NCBI GenBank assembly: GCA_021786915.1
Contig: JAJYMP010000667.1
Location: 1-19,996, forward strand
Reading direction: 5' to 3'
Source of the DNA: Chloroflexota bacterium
Lineage (GTDB): Bacteria; Chloroflexota; Limnocylindria; Limnocylindrales; CSP1-4
DNA length: 19,996 nucleotides
The first letter of the stretch is position 1, and each line of letters begins with the position of its first letter. Shown in pieces: positions 9,301-15,995 of the stretch. The notes beneath the pieces were generated by a model that was not told the DNA's origin, ran no database searches, and saw only the letters and a program-made list of their open reading frames with translations. A program made the translations under genes and the position numbers.

Positions 9301-9354
9301 CGTGGGCTCGCGGTATGGCGAGTTCAGGATCGGGTTCTCGATGACCTCGGCCAT
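6346..9354 (-). CDS. SF2 helicase/restriction endonuclease subunit (BPTD_3080-like, type III Res-related)
   Basis: This 1002-residue ATP-dependent restriction protein opens with ENPILNSPYREP and RRPSSFF, a start I recall from BPTD_3080-family restriction endonucleases. Helicase motifs are complete: Walker A ATGSGKT (161-167), DEAH (298-301), SATP (353-356), MLTEGWD (597-603) and QVVGRGLRR (624-632). The C-terminal region (about 890-960) has a PD-(D/E)xK-like arrangement, PDF (D913) then LIVEVTG (E933), with threonine where lysine is usual. Nearby lysines follow in EQKAQK. ATG 9354 is preceded by GAGGG. It is the first gene of the minus-strand operon and its stop is one base before the Abi-type gene. 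Expected role: DNA translocation and cleavage at unmethylated sites. Confidence 0.9.
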   Translation of the reverse strand: MAEVIENPILNSPYREPTRYFEFDDDGITSRVVPGRRPSSFFIPIAQPRKKVAGTQLTLPGESWTAERLQPNAFINQVREHVGLWRRAGYPGITAVTRELLEYWTDPGRTNPLFFCQVEALETAIFLTEVAGRTQPWIENRLREANEGKNPGLYRIAHKMATGSGKTVVMAMLIAWHTLNKLASPQDRRFADTFLVVTPGITIRDRLAVLLPNMPGNYYRERDLVTDDQLTRLQAARILITNFHAFIRRDTFEAASLTKKVLAGPDGDLERFKETPGEMVRRVCRALGSKRNIVVLNDEAHHCYQSAPQAEAEKLAADERAEVRREAEAARVWLNGLRAVHEKIGIRAIHDLSATPFFLRGSGYPEGTLFPWVVSDFSLIDAIESGVVKIPRVPVADDAMTGASPVYRDLWLRVRDELPRKGRTTGELGADSRELPKELEAALLSLYGNYERSFRAWEAERIGTPPVFIVVCQNTAISKLVFDYLAGWERTLPDGSSVLVPGKLALFSNVEGGRWTERPNSLLIDSAQLESGEALDPAFKKLAAAEIEEFKREWVLRSPGRSVEEITDEDLLREVMNTIGKPGRLGEQVRCVVSVSMLTEGWDATTVTHILGVRAFGTQLLCEQVVGRGLRRMSYEPNADGMFEPEYAEVYGVPFSFIPTTGSGAVHKAKPTHRVRALPERERFEISFPRVVGYRHELPTERLDAVFSEESVKTLSAGEVALTTRLDPIVGESTVTDLAELEARRLQEVAFVLARRVLQDKFRDADGAERPWLFPQVLAITRRWLAECVVCKDHAFPQLLLLAEESHDAADRIYRSIVRGTAGEKRLLPILRPYEPVGSTRYVDFTTTKDVYATEKSHLNYVVIDSGWEAKVAAVLDEIPEVEGYAKNQSQHRGLNFKIPYAWEGQAHHYVPDFIVRMAAASGGDVPGQLIVEVTGEQKAQKAAKVATAETLWVPAVNHDGRFGRWFFLELTDPWDAEHLIRAKVEAIAEECRSNMVARKAE

Positions 9355-9598
9355 CCGTCCCTCGTATCTTCCGAGTGGTTTGTCCCGCCTCGCAGCATAC
9401 CGAGGCGTGTGTCAGGTTGCGTGGCACGGGCGAGATTGGCGCGATCCCTCAGGTCCACCTGCTCGATGTGCGTCGTGGGTCCTAGCCACGTCCGAGCTGT
9501 GGTACGAACTCGCCACGATGCGGACATCGTTTCAGCGCCGTGTCGATGCCCGCTCTGGACGCGGCAGGCCACTGGCAGGCGGCCCTATCCTTCTCGGC
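9355..9598. promoter_or_regulatory. Divergent intergenic region, promoters expected but not resolved
   Basis: About 240 bp separate the helicase gene (-) from the plus-strand membrane protein. This is the only space that can hold the promoter of the restriction operon. A TATGCT-like box on the minus strand (9394-9399) exists, but no -35 element lies at a normal distance. I see no clear operator palindrome. Confidence 0.3.
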
Positions 9599-10201
9599 AT
9601 GGAGCTGGACCCGCTCGCGCTCTATGGGGCTGTTGTGTCCACGTTCGTCTTCGGGATTCAGATCTTCCGCGAGGTCCGTGACCGCCCAAGACTCTCAGCA
9701 GAGGTCACCACCTCATGGCCCGAGTTCGCTCCAGACAAGTACAGCGACCTCGGCGGCGACCCAGGGCCGATGTACGTCCGACTCGAAATCACGAACATAG
9801 GGCGGCGACCCATCACGTTGCGCTCGGCTGGTTTGACCACGCGGATGGTCGAGGGCCCCGTCCTTGGCGCCAAGGTTCCGCGTGGCTTAGACCGCTTCCA
9901 GGTCCCGTTGACCGCCCGTCCGACGGACGAGAGCAAGACCTTGCCGGAAGGTGCGTCGTGGGTCCTCGAGCGCACGGCCGATGACGTTGCGTGGGACGTT
10001 GGAGTCGAGCCTGTTGGACACATGGTCGTCAGCGGCGTCTTCGCGGAGACGTCCACCGGCAAGACCCACTTCTGGCCAGCGAAGAAGGCCATTCGCGACG
10101 GCGAAGTTCTTAAGTTGGGCCAGCCGCCGTGGCAGCCCCCGGCGCACGACCTCGACAATCCGCCGGCTTACGACCCGGCCGCCGACCACTCCCACCAGTG
10201 A
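9599..10201 (+). CDS. Hypothetical membrane-anchored protein
   Basis: The product is 200 residues from ATG 9599. Residues 5-22 (PLALYGAVVSTFVFGIQI) form one hydrophobic segment, so an N-terminal membrane anchor is likely. The rest is soluble and probably beta-rich: ITNIGRRPITLRSAGL is typical of small beta-sandwich modules that I have seen in many unannotated proteins beside defence genes, and later strands include MVVSGVFAETSTGKTHFW. The C-terminus is proline-rich. No Shine-Dalgarno site is evident, so it may be leaderless or start elsewhere. An open frame extends farther upstream but overlaps the helicase gene. It is divergent from the restriction operon and convergent with the DUF4238-like gene, 31 bp apart. 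Function is unknown. Confidence 0.72.
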   Translation: MELDPLALYGAVVSTFVFGIQIFREVRDRPRLSAEVTTSWPEFAPDKYSDLGGDPGPMYVRLEITNIGRRPITLRSAGLTTRMVEGPVLGAKVPRGLDRFQVPLTARPTDESKTLPEGASWVLERTADDVAWDVGVEPVGHMVVSGVFAETSTGKTHFWPAKKAIRDGEVLKLGQPPWQPPAHDLDNPPAYDPAADHSHQ

Positions 10202-10232
10202 CCGGCCTGTGACATTCGCATTGTGTTGGCAG

Positions 10233-11270
10233 TCAGCGAGTATCCCGCACTCGCGCCTCGACATCAGATGCGTGCACCCACAAGCCGTCCGGCATTGCCG
10301 TGCCCGTCTGCCACGGAGCGGCGGCGTCGAACCTGAGGAGCCAGGGCGGCCTTGCGGTCGGCGGCGCTGACAGCAGCGACATCGCGACGAAGATACGGTC
10401 GCCAAGCTCTCGTCGCTTATCGGGGGATGCGTACAGCAATTGTGGAGGTGGTGCGAAGCCCGTCCGGGGCGAGATCGGAGACCATTGCTGGACCGCCTGC
10501 GAGACGTCTTCTTCGGACGATCCGTAGACCTCCCGGCGCGCGGTTGCGGCGAGCGTGGCATTGATCCGCCGAATTCCTGGATCCTCCGGATCGTCCCGCA
10601 CCAGGTCGAACCCCTCCATCCGCCAATGCTCGCCGTCCCACCAAGCCCGCAGGTTGCCCGGGCCCCGAGACACCAGTAGAAGGAGATCAGGGCGAAGCGG
10701 AACCGCGGCAGCGGGGCGGCCGTTGAGATCGGGCGCGAGGCAGTACCCAATGTCGTTCGTGACTGCGTGCGCATTGCCGAGACGGACGAGAGTCCACCGA
10801 CAGAACAGCAGCGTGGACGAAAGCCACTGGAAGTCGAGCATGCGGTTCATGTTTGCGTTATCTGCGGACAAGCCCTCAGGGAGATCGTGTTCGAAGAATG
10901 ACTCGAGCCACGCCTGATCCGCGTCGCCATAGTCGGGGTTGCGCACGAACAGGCCGGCCACGAACATGACGAGGCTGAGCCACGCTTCGGCATCAAGGGG
11001 TTCGTCTGGGACCTCCGCCGCACGGTCTATCGCCGAACCCAGCCCGCGCTCGTATCTCTGCCACTGCCTTTCGATCGCTCCCGAGTGTTGACCCGGCACC
11101 TCGTGGAGCACGTACATGTCTTTCGCAAATCCGAGCGAAGCAGCGCGGGAACGGAAGACGCGAGAATCGCCGCGTCGAGCCACCCAGACGCGGCGGTCTC
11201 GCCGTCGGCCGGCGAGCTCAGCGGAGAAGCCCCCGATGAAGCTCGCCGGTAGGAAGTGCTGCCGAGCCAC
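10233..11270 (-). CDS. DUF4238-like protein
   Basis: This is a 345-residue soluble protein starting with GTG at 11270. The N-terminus RQHFLPASFIGGFS fits the HHYIPxFxLRxFT signature I associate with DUF4238. The central region has the family's helical stretch (LVMFVAGLFVRNPDYG) and a HAVTNDIGYCL segment, equivalent to the FITSDxP region in relatives. Length is in the family's normal range. DUF4238 proteins have no settled function and are often found in accessory regions. Upstream, another minus-strand open frame (start 11596) overlaps the first 244 bases in a different frame, so one of the two gene ends there may be wrong. Confidence 0.78.
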   Translation of the reverse strand: MARQHFLPASFIGGFSAELAGRRRDRRVWVARRGDSRVFRSRAASLGFAKDMYVLHEVPGQHSGAIERQWQRYERGLGSAIDRAAEVPDEPLDAEAWLSLVMFVAGLFVRNPDYGDADQAWLESFFEHDLPEGLSADNANMNRMLDFQWLSSTLLFCRWTLVRLGNAHAVTNDIGYCLAPDLNGRPAAAVPLRPDLLLLVSRGPGNLRAWWDGEHWRMEGFDLVRDDPEDPGIRRINATLAATARREVYGSSEEDVSQAVQQWSPISPRTGFAPPPQLLYASPDKRRELGDRIFVAMSLLSAPPTARPPWLLRFDAAAPWQTGTAMPDGLWVHASDVEARVRDTR

Positions 11271-11596
11271 GCCCCGAAGTATGGTTCGTCGGGTCGGTCG
11301 CCATCACGAAACCGTCGCGCGCCGCCCCTGCGCCCCGGCAACACGACGTGGTCATCGTGCGGGTGGCCGCACGCTGCCAGCTCCGCCAGTGTCCCCGGGA
11401 GGCGTCCCCGAACCGCGGGGGCCGACGCCTGTATCTCCACCGAGATCACTCCAGTCTTGATACTCCACTTGGTGGGTCCAGCGCCGGGGAACACGAGCAC
11501 CACGCCCGCGATCAGGGCCTCGACGTGTCCGGCGACGATGTACGCGCCCACGAGGGCCCCGCCGGATGCAACCGCCGCGACCCGTCCGATGTCCAC
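11027..11596 (-). CDS. Hypothetical membrane protein ORF overlapping the DUF4238-like gene
   Basis: The proposed start is GTG 11596, with GAGGA seven bases upstream. The first 84 or so residues look like a real protein: two hydrophobic stretches (VAAVASGGALVGAYIVAG and ALIAGVVLVFPGA), then KWSIKTGVISVEIQA and LAELAACGHPHDD. From about residue 110 the frame runs 244 bases into the DUF4238-like gene, and the translation becomes serine/arginine-rich and non-protein-like. The likely explanations are a lost stop or frameshift near 11260-11280, or that only the first part is used. Function is unknown. Confidence 0.42.
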   Translation of the reverse strand: MDIGRVAAVASGGALVGAYIVAGHVEALIAGVVLVFPGAGPTKWSIKTGVISVEIQASAPAVRGRLPGTLAELAACGHPHDDHVVLPGRRGGARRFRDGDRPDEPYFGAWLGSTSYRRASSGASPLSSPADGETAASGWLDAAILASSVPALLRSDLRKTCTCSTRCRVNTRERSKGSGRDTSAGWVRR

Positions 11597-11613
11597 GGGT
11601 CTATCCTCGTGTC

Positions 11614-12156
11614 GTGCGTGGCGTGGGTGAGCAGCGCGGCAAGAATTCGACATTCGTGCCGAGCCCCGGCGCCGACGCACTTGTCCAGCGTCTTGAAGCC
11701 CTGCGGCCCTGGCAGGACGTGGCGGCGGTTCGCCGCATGCTGGCCGCCTGGAGCAGCGAGTACACCGACACCCCGGTCGACGAGCTCCGCGCCCACGACG
11801 TGGCGGAGCACCTCGCGCAGATTGGCCGCTCGACAACCCTGCCCGATCCTGACGACGCCGCGATGACCGCATTCCTCATGCTCACGAACGTCGCGCGCGG
11901 ACGCGAAGCCGCCGAATACGACTTGCTGCGCGATACCGTGAAGGGCCGGCCGGCCCGCACCCTCCGGCACTACCGCCAGATGTACGGCGGGATCGACGCG
12001 CTCGGCCGCTTCTTCGAGCACCACGTGCAGTACGAACTCGACCTCGCAGCGCTGGTGAGGGGCGGCCGGAGTCTAGCCGCCACCCGCCGATGGCTGGAAC
12101 GACATCCAAGGATGCACGCGAAGGATGCGCCGCCGCCGCGTCGGCGCAGGTCGTGA
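11614..12156 (+). CDS. Hypothetical helical protein
   Basis: The product is about 180 residues if GTG 11614 is the start. ATG 11566 and GTG 11623 are alternatives, and none has a clear ribosome-binding site. The sequence is mostly helical: ADALVQRLEALRPWQDVAAV, then RRMLAAWSSEY, ELRAHDVAEHLAQI and FFEHHVQYELDLAALV. The C-terminus is basic (PPPRRRRS). No family is recognised, and no signal peptide or membrane segment is present. It diverges from the minus-strand membrane ORF, and the two starts are only about 17 bp apart if both calls are right. Confidence 0.55.
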   Translation: MRGVGEQRGKNSTFVPSPGADALVQRLEALRPWQDVAAVRRMLAAWSSEYTDTPVDELRAHDVAEHLAQIGRSTTLPDPDDAAMTAFLMLTNVARGREAAEYDLLRDTVKGRPARTLRHYRQMYGGIDALGRFFEHHVQYELDLAALVRGGRSLAATRRWLERHPRMHAKDAPPPRRRRS

Positions 12157-12315
12157 CCGATCCACCCTGGCTGGGAATCGGGACCGGGCGGCGAGCTCCC
12201 ACCGCTGGCGTGCCGGATCGAAGCTCGGCTGACCGACGGCCCAGCCAGGCGGCAGGGCGTCTTGGACGGCGAACCAGGCGGCCTCGCGCCCAGAGACGTC
12301 ATGGGTGACGATCGC
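12157..12315. other. Intergenic stretch without a supported gene
   Basis: It lies between convergent ends (the plus-strand helical protein and the minus-strand SHOCT gene). The reading frames here are shadows or fragments, and I see no hairpin with a T-run. Confidence 0.4.
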
Positions 12316-12744
12316 TCAGATCCGACCTAGGACCTCTCGCTTCTTCGCTTCGTAGTCGCTCTCGGTGATGAGCCCCCGGTCTCGCAGGTCCGCGAGCGCC
12401 TCGAGGGCGCGGGCCGGCTCGGACGACGGGATGCCACGAGAGGCCCGAAGCTCGGCGCTCTGGGCGAGCGCCTTGGTCGCATCATCCGATGCTGCGGCGG
12501 GAGGACCCGACGGCGCCTGCGGCCACGAGACGGTCGCTCGGGGCCGATCCGCGTCACGCGTTGGGGGCTTGGCTCCGATCAACGCGAGTAGGATTCCGAT
12601 GGGGCCGAACAGGATCCCGACCAGGCAGCGACGGTCAGCCCAGCGGTCGCCACACGACCCAGAAGAAGACGACCCCGGCGAACACGGCGACGAGCCCGAG
12701 CGCGAACACGACCAGGCCAAGGACGAGCCCCTCAGCCACGTCAT
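12316..12744 (-). CDS. SHOCT-domain small membrane protein (start uncertain)
   Basis: The last ~35 residues (PARALEALADLRDRGLITES and then DYEAKKREVLGRI) are a clear SHOCT domain, a short C-terminal oligomerisation module. Before it comes a hydrophobic segment LVGILFGPIGILLALIGA and a proline/alanine linker. The true start is unclear. ATG 12744 makes the gene overlap the upstream membrane protein by 110 bases and gives a serine-rich, unlikely N-terminus. A CTG at 12624 just before the hydrophobic segment would avoid this. It could also be the tail of the upstream membrane protein after a frameshift. Confidence 0.6.
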   Translation of the reverse strand: MTWLRGSSLAWSCSRSGSSPCSPGSSSSGSCGDRWADRRCLVGILFGPIGILLALIGAKPPTRDADRPRATVSWPQAPSGPPAAASDDATKALAQSAELRASRGIPSSEPARALEALADLRDRGLITESDYEAKKREVLGRI

Positions 12745-13105
12745 GAGGCCGTGCACGATCGGTGCGCACAAGCCAGGCTCCCACGAGGGTCGAGGTGAGG
12801 ACCCCGAGCCAGAGCGCCGGAGACGTGAGCCAGGGCACGTAGTCCCACGCGCCAAGGGCGATCGCCGTCGCGCCACCGATCAGGATCGGCAAACCGAGCA
12901 GGATGCTGCGCGACAGATGTCTTCGGGTGCGCGCTGCCACGAGCAGGACGAGCGCGACGAACAGCGTCGCTCCCCAGATGGTCAGAGAGGTGAGCCAGGA
13001 CATCCCGCCCAGGGCGTAGGCAAGGAACGCGACACCGACCGCCGCGGCGAGCGGCAGCGCGAGGATGCGACCCGCTCCTGCTACCGGAACCCGACTCGTC
13101 ACCAC
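12635..13105 (-). CDS. Hypothetical multi-pass membrane protein
   Basis: The product is 156 residues, starting with GTG 13105 preceded by AGGGGG. About five hydrophobic helices are visible: ILALPLAAAVGVAFLAYAL, LTIWGATLFVALVLLVAA, ILLGLPILIGGATAIALGA, ALWLGVLTSTLVGAWLV and a last one, GLVLGLVVFALGLVAVFAGV, followed by FFWVVWRPLG. No catalytic motif or known family is seen. It overlaps the 5' part of the SHOCT frame and may be co-transcribed with it, or split from it by a frameshift near 12635. Confidence 0.65.
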   Translation of the reverse strand: MVTSRVPVAGAGRILALPLAAAVGVAFLAYALGGMSWLTSLTIWGATLFVALVLLVAARTRRHLSRSILLGLPILIGGATAIALGAWDYVPWLTSPALWLGVLTSTLVGAWLVRTDRARPHDVAEGLVLGLVVFALGLVAVFAGVVFFWVVWRPLG

Positions 13106-13225
13106 CGTGGCCCCCTGATGCGATCTCCTGAGGGATCATGGTAGGCGGAGCACCAAGCGAGTCCACTGTCGAAGGGGACCGTGATCTACGGCGTCGTCGG
13201 CTGGGGCGTCTTCATCCAGAGGCTC

Positions 13226-13768
13226 TCAATCGAGCGCGTCCGCCATCGAAACGTCCACATCATGATCGGCGAAGTAGCGGCGCCATGGCCCGGAGTTCGG
13301 GATGAACGCCTGCATGACCGCACGTTCCGCTTGGACGATGTGCATGAGGTCGTGCGCGGCCCACTCGTTGAGGAGCTCGCGCAGGGTGACCGGGCCGAGA
13401 TCGGCATGCCGAGCCGTTCGATCGAGGTCCGCCTCGGCCACCGTGCCCAGGAGTGCCAGGCTCTCCGCGCGCAGGGCGGCGTGGCGCTCGGCCAGGGCGG
13501 CCGGGTCCGTGTCGGCGGTGATCGGGGTCGACGCTACGTCAGGATCGTAGCTCGCAAGGACGGCTTGGCCGGCCAGGAGCGCCCGGACGCGGGCCGCGAA
13601 GACTGCAGCCTCCGTGTCGGTGGCGTGGCCAAGGCACTGGAGAGCGGACCACTCGCCTGGCGCAGGTGGACGGAGTAGGAGCTCGCGGTCGAGACCGGTC
13701 GCGAGGGCGTGCCACCGGTCGCCGTCGACGCGGAGGATCGCGATCGTGCGGTTGATCAGGTCCGTCAT
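13226..13768 (-). CDS. DinB-like four-helix protein
   Basis: The product is 180 residues from ATG 13768; in-frame starts farther upstream exist but are less natural. The fold is recognised from the DinB/YfiT pattern: an N-terminal helix, PGEWSALQCLGHATDTE with the first metal-ligand histidine, and NEWAAHDLMHIVQAE supplying two more histidines near the C-terminus. Members bind a divalent metal and many act as thiol-dependent transferases. The substrate here is unknown. It stands alone between the membrane/SHOCT pair and the Tad operon, and its start region is next to an 11-bp inverted repeat. Confidence 0.82.
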   Translation of the reverse strand: MTDLINRTIAILRVDGDRWHALATGLDRELLLRPPAPGEWSALQCLGHATDTEAAVFAARVRALLAGQAVLASYDPDVASTPITADTDPAALAERHAALRAESLALLGTVAEADLDRTARHADLGPVTLRELLNEWAAHDLMHIVQAERAVMQAFIPNSGPWRRYFADHDVDVSMADALD

Positions 13769-13799
13769 AGGAATTGATCGTACCATTCCGCCGCCCGAC

Positions 13800-13865
13800 G
13801 TCCGCCTGAACACCGGGTTGAGTCGCAGCTAATCCAGGATCGGTCCCGCTGTCATTCAGGCGGAC
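13800..13865. repeat. 11-bp perfect inverted repeat with 44-nt loop
   Basis: GTCCGCCTGAA at 13800-13810 is exactly inverted as TTCAGGCGGAC at 13855-13865. It lies upstream of the DinB-like gene and about 200 bp after the cpaB stop. There is no T-run. It might be an operator-like pair, a decayed small mobile element or a long-loop Tad operon terminator. Confidence 0.5.
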
Positions 13866-14072
13866 ATGCGGAGCGGGGGCCGAGAGCGACGATACCTCCT
13901 CGCGACGCAGCGAGATGCGGCTGGCCGGTTCCACCTCCGCGATGAGCTCGAGGTTCACCGGTACGAGCTCGAGACCCGCGGGCCATCGGTGACCCGCGCG
14001 GTCGGCCACGACGCCGTCGGCGTTCGGGTCGGCGTCGCCCTGCGGCCGAGCCTCGGTCGGCGCAGGGCGAGA

Positions 14073-14771
14073 TCATGGCGCCGCCGATGCCCCGGGTGGC
14101 GCCGGATCGAGGGCCAGGTAGAACGACGAGGTGAGGGCCGCCGCCGCGAACTCCGCCACGCGCGCCGCGGGGATGGCCACGACGACCGAGCCGAGCTTCG
14201 GGGGGACGACGGCGCGCGTCGAGCTGCTCGAACCTGCCTCGTCGCCGAGCGGGTGTCCGTCGCTCGTCCGCAGGGCGAGGATCGTCAGGCCTTGACCCAT
14301 CGTGACCGCCACCGGGGCCGGGCTGGCCGAGACGGAGCCGGTCTTGAGGGCATTCGGGACGGCGATGACATCGACCCGCGCTCCGGGCGAGAGCGCCCCA
14401 CCGACGGCCTGGTCGGCCGGGACGGGCAACGCGAACGCGACCTGGCCGGGCCCGAGCGGCGCTCCGAAGCCGAACGCCCGCGACCCCGGGGTCACCTCGA
14501 TCGAGCGGGTATCGACGTCCTGACCGGCCAGGATCGGCAGGGCCGCGTAGCGGCCGACGACCGCCTCGAGCGATCTCGCGGTCTCCGCGGTCGCATCGAG
14601 TGGGCTGACCCGGACGAGCTCGACCATGTCGGCGCTGATCTGGGTCAGGACCGGGATGTCGGCCCGGGCCCGAACGAGCGCGACCCGGGGCTGGGCGAGG
14701 TAGTAGACACCGGCCGCCACGACGCTCGCGACGAGGAAGATGACGATGTAGACGGTCCGCCGGGCGCGCAT
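14073..14771 (-). CDS. cpaB: Flp pilus assembly protein CpaB/RcpC
   Basis: This 232-residue protein acts in the Tad secretion apparatus, probably in the periplasm or cell envelope with the outer channel. It has an N-terminal membrane anchor (residues 7-25, VYIVIFLVASVVAAGVYYL), then a SAF-like domain (ARADIPVLTQISADMVELV, about 36-95), followed by the CpaB-specific VAFALPVPADQAVGGALSPG and RVDVIAV. Its ATG is preceded by AGGAGG and lies 12 bp after the PKD-protein stop. It is last in the operon here, whereas in many tad loci it comes early. Confidence 0.88.
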   Translation of the reverse strand: MRARRTVYIVIFLVASVVAAGVYYLAQPRVALVRARADIPVLTQISADMVELVRVSPLDATAETARSLEAVVGRYAALPILAGQDVDTRSIEVTPGSRAFGFGAPLGPGQVAFALPVPADQAVGGALSPGARVDVIAVPNALKTGSVSASPAPVAVTMGQGLTILALRTSDGHPLGDEAGSSSSTRAVVPPKLGSVVVAIPAARVAEFAAAALTSSFYLALDPAPPGASAAP

Positions 14772-14783
14772 CGCTTCCTCCTG

Positions 14784-15995
14784 CTACTCGCTGACCGCGG
14801 AGTAGATAACCGTCACCGAGACGACACCCGAGACCTGGAAGGTCCGGACGGTCCCGTCGTCGTACGTCGTCTCGAGGTTGAGGACCAGCCGGACCGGGTA
14901 GCTCCCGAGGCCGGGCAGCGGTGTATCCCACTGGATGTGGATCGGGGTCGCGGCGGGGTACGTGCCGCTCGGGGTCGGACCCGAGGCGTCGTTCGTGCCC
15001 GCCTCGTAGCGGTAGCTCAGCAGGCGGGTCGTGGCACCGCCGATGACGAGGCCGCCCGAGCTCATGAAACCCTCGCGCTCGATGATCGGGCGGACATAGA
15101 GCGCGCAGGGCAGACCCCGCGGCCACCACAGGTCAGCGTGGCCGGCGCCATCCGCGGGGACCGCCACGCCGTTCGGCAGCGTGCCCGAGGGGCTGCCGCC
15201 GACGGTTACGACGGGCGGGCTGTAGTCGATCGGGAGCGCGGCGTTGCCCGCGGCTCGGTTGCTGATGTCGAGCGCGAACGGCACGACCCGCTCGAACGGC
15301 GTCCCGTCCGGGGCGAAGAACGCCCCGTACGCGTTACCGCTGACGTGGGCGGTCACGGTCACGTCGAACTGACCGGCGGCATAGGTATGGGTCGTAACGA
15401 GGCGATCGCCGGAGTTGGCCGGGAACGTCTGCCGGGTGCCGTCGCCGAAGTCGACCGTCCAGCGCTCGATGCGCAGGCTGCCCCGCTGGACATACGCCTG
15501 GATCGCATCGCCGAGCGCGTCCTGCCAGCCGGCCGTCAGCTCGGCGGTCACGGTTCGCGCCGTTCCGGCCGGGGCCGTGACCGGAGCGACCGACACGCTC
15601 AGATAGAGGCTCATCGTGCCGGCCGCGCGCCGCTCGATTCCGATGCCGGGAGTCGTGCGGCTCGTGAGCACGATGACCGGGTTCAGGGGGTTGACCACAC
15701 TCCCGGAGCAGGTGTGAGCGAGCACGAACCACTCGTCGCGGATCGGCGTCGTGTAGATCGTGGCGGTCCAGCGCCACGTCGAGTAGTACCCGACGCAGGA
15801 CGTCGTGGCTGGCGGGGCCCACCGTCCGGCCGCCTTGACACCGACGTAGGCGTGGCCGAGATCCGAGGTCCAGGTGTCAACTCGCACGTCGAGTCCAGGG
15901 TCGATGGCCGCGACGGACTGGATGGTTAGGGCGAGAAGGATCGCGGCGCCTGCGCTCGCGGCGAACAGCTGGACGACGCGGACAACTGCGCTCAT
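14784..15995 (-). CDS. Secreted PKD-domain protein in the Tad operon
   Basis: This 403-residue protein has an N-terminal signal or anchor (VVQLFAASAGAAILLALTIQ, cleavage possible after SVAA). The rest is beta-rich. Residues about 143-220 look like a PKD-type immunoglobulin-like module, with WTVDFGDGTRQTF and THTYAAGQFDVTVTAHV. Several cysteines (67, 96 and near 310) could form disulfides outside the cell. It overlaps the NTF2-like gene by 4 bp and precedes cpaB by 12 bp, so it should be made with the pilus machinery. It may be an adhesin-like or pilus-associated surface protein. That role is inferred from location and domain only. Confidence 0.75.
   Translation of the reverse strand: MSAVVRVVQLFAASAGAAILLALTIQSVAAIDPGLDVRVDTWTSDLGHAYVGVKAAGRWAPPATTSCVGYYSTWRWTATIYTTPIRDEWFVLAHTCSGSVVNPLNPVIVLTSRTTPGIGIERRAAGTMSLYLSVSVAPVTAPAGTARTVTAELTAGWQDALGDAIQAYVQRGSLRIERWTVDFGDGTRQTFPANSGDRLVTTHTYAAGQFDVTVTAHVSGNAYGAFFAPDGTPFERVVPFALDISNRAAGNAALPIDYSPPVVTVGGSPSGTLPNGVAVPADGAGHADLWWPRGLPCALYVRPIIEREGFMSSGGLVIGGATTRLLSYRYEAGTNDASGPTPSGTYPAATPIHIQWDTPLPGLGSYPVRLVLNLETTYDDGTVRTFQVSGVVSVTVIYSAVSE

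Noticed and set aside
9394..9399. TATGCT as a -10 box for the restriction operon
   Set aside because: The only -35-like hexamer (CTGACA) is about 10 bp away, too close for a normal promoter.
8305..9681. Long plus-strand open frame opposite the helicase
   Set aside because: It is antisense to the conserved helicase motifs and shows no recognisable protein.
13820..14072. Minus-strand open frame following the cpaB stop in the same frame
   Set aside because: It has no good start and runs without a stop into the DinB-like gene in the wrong frame, so it is not supported as a gene.
13866..15929. Very long plus-strand open frame (about 690 codons)
   Set aside because: It is antisense to cpaB and the PKD gene, is Arg/Gly/Asp-rich without domains, and is a typical GC-rich shadow.
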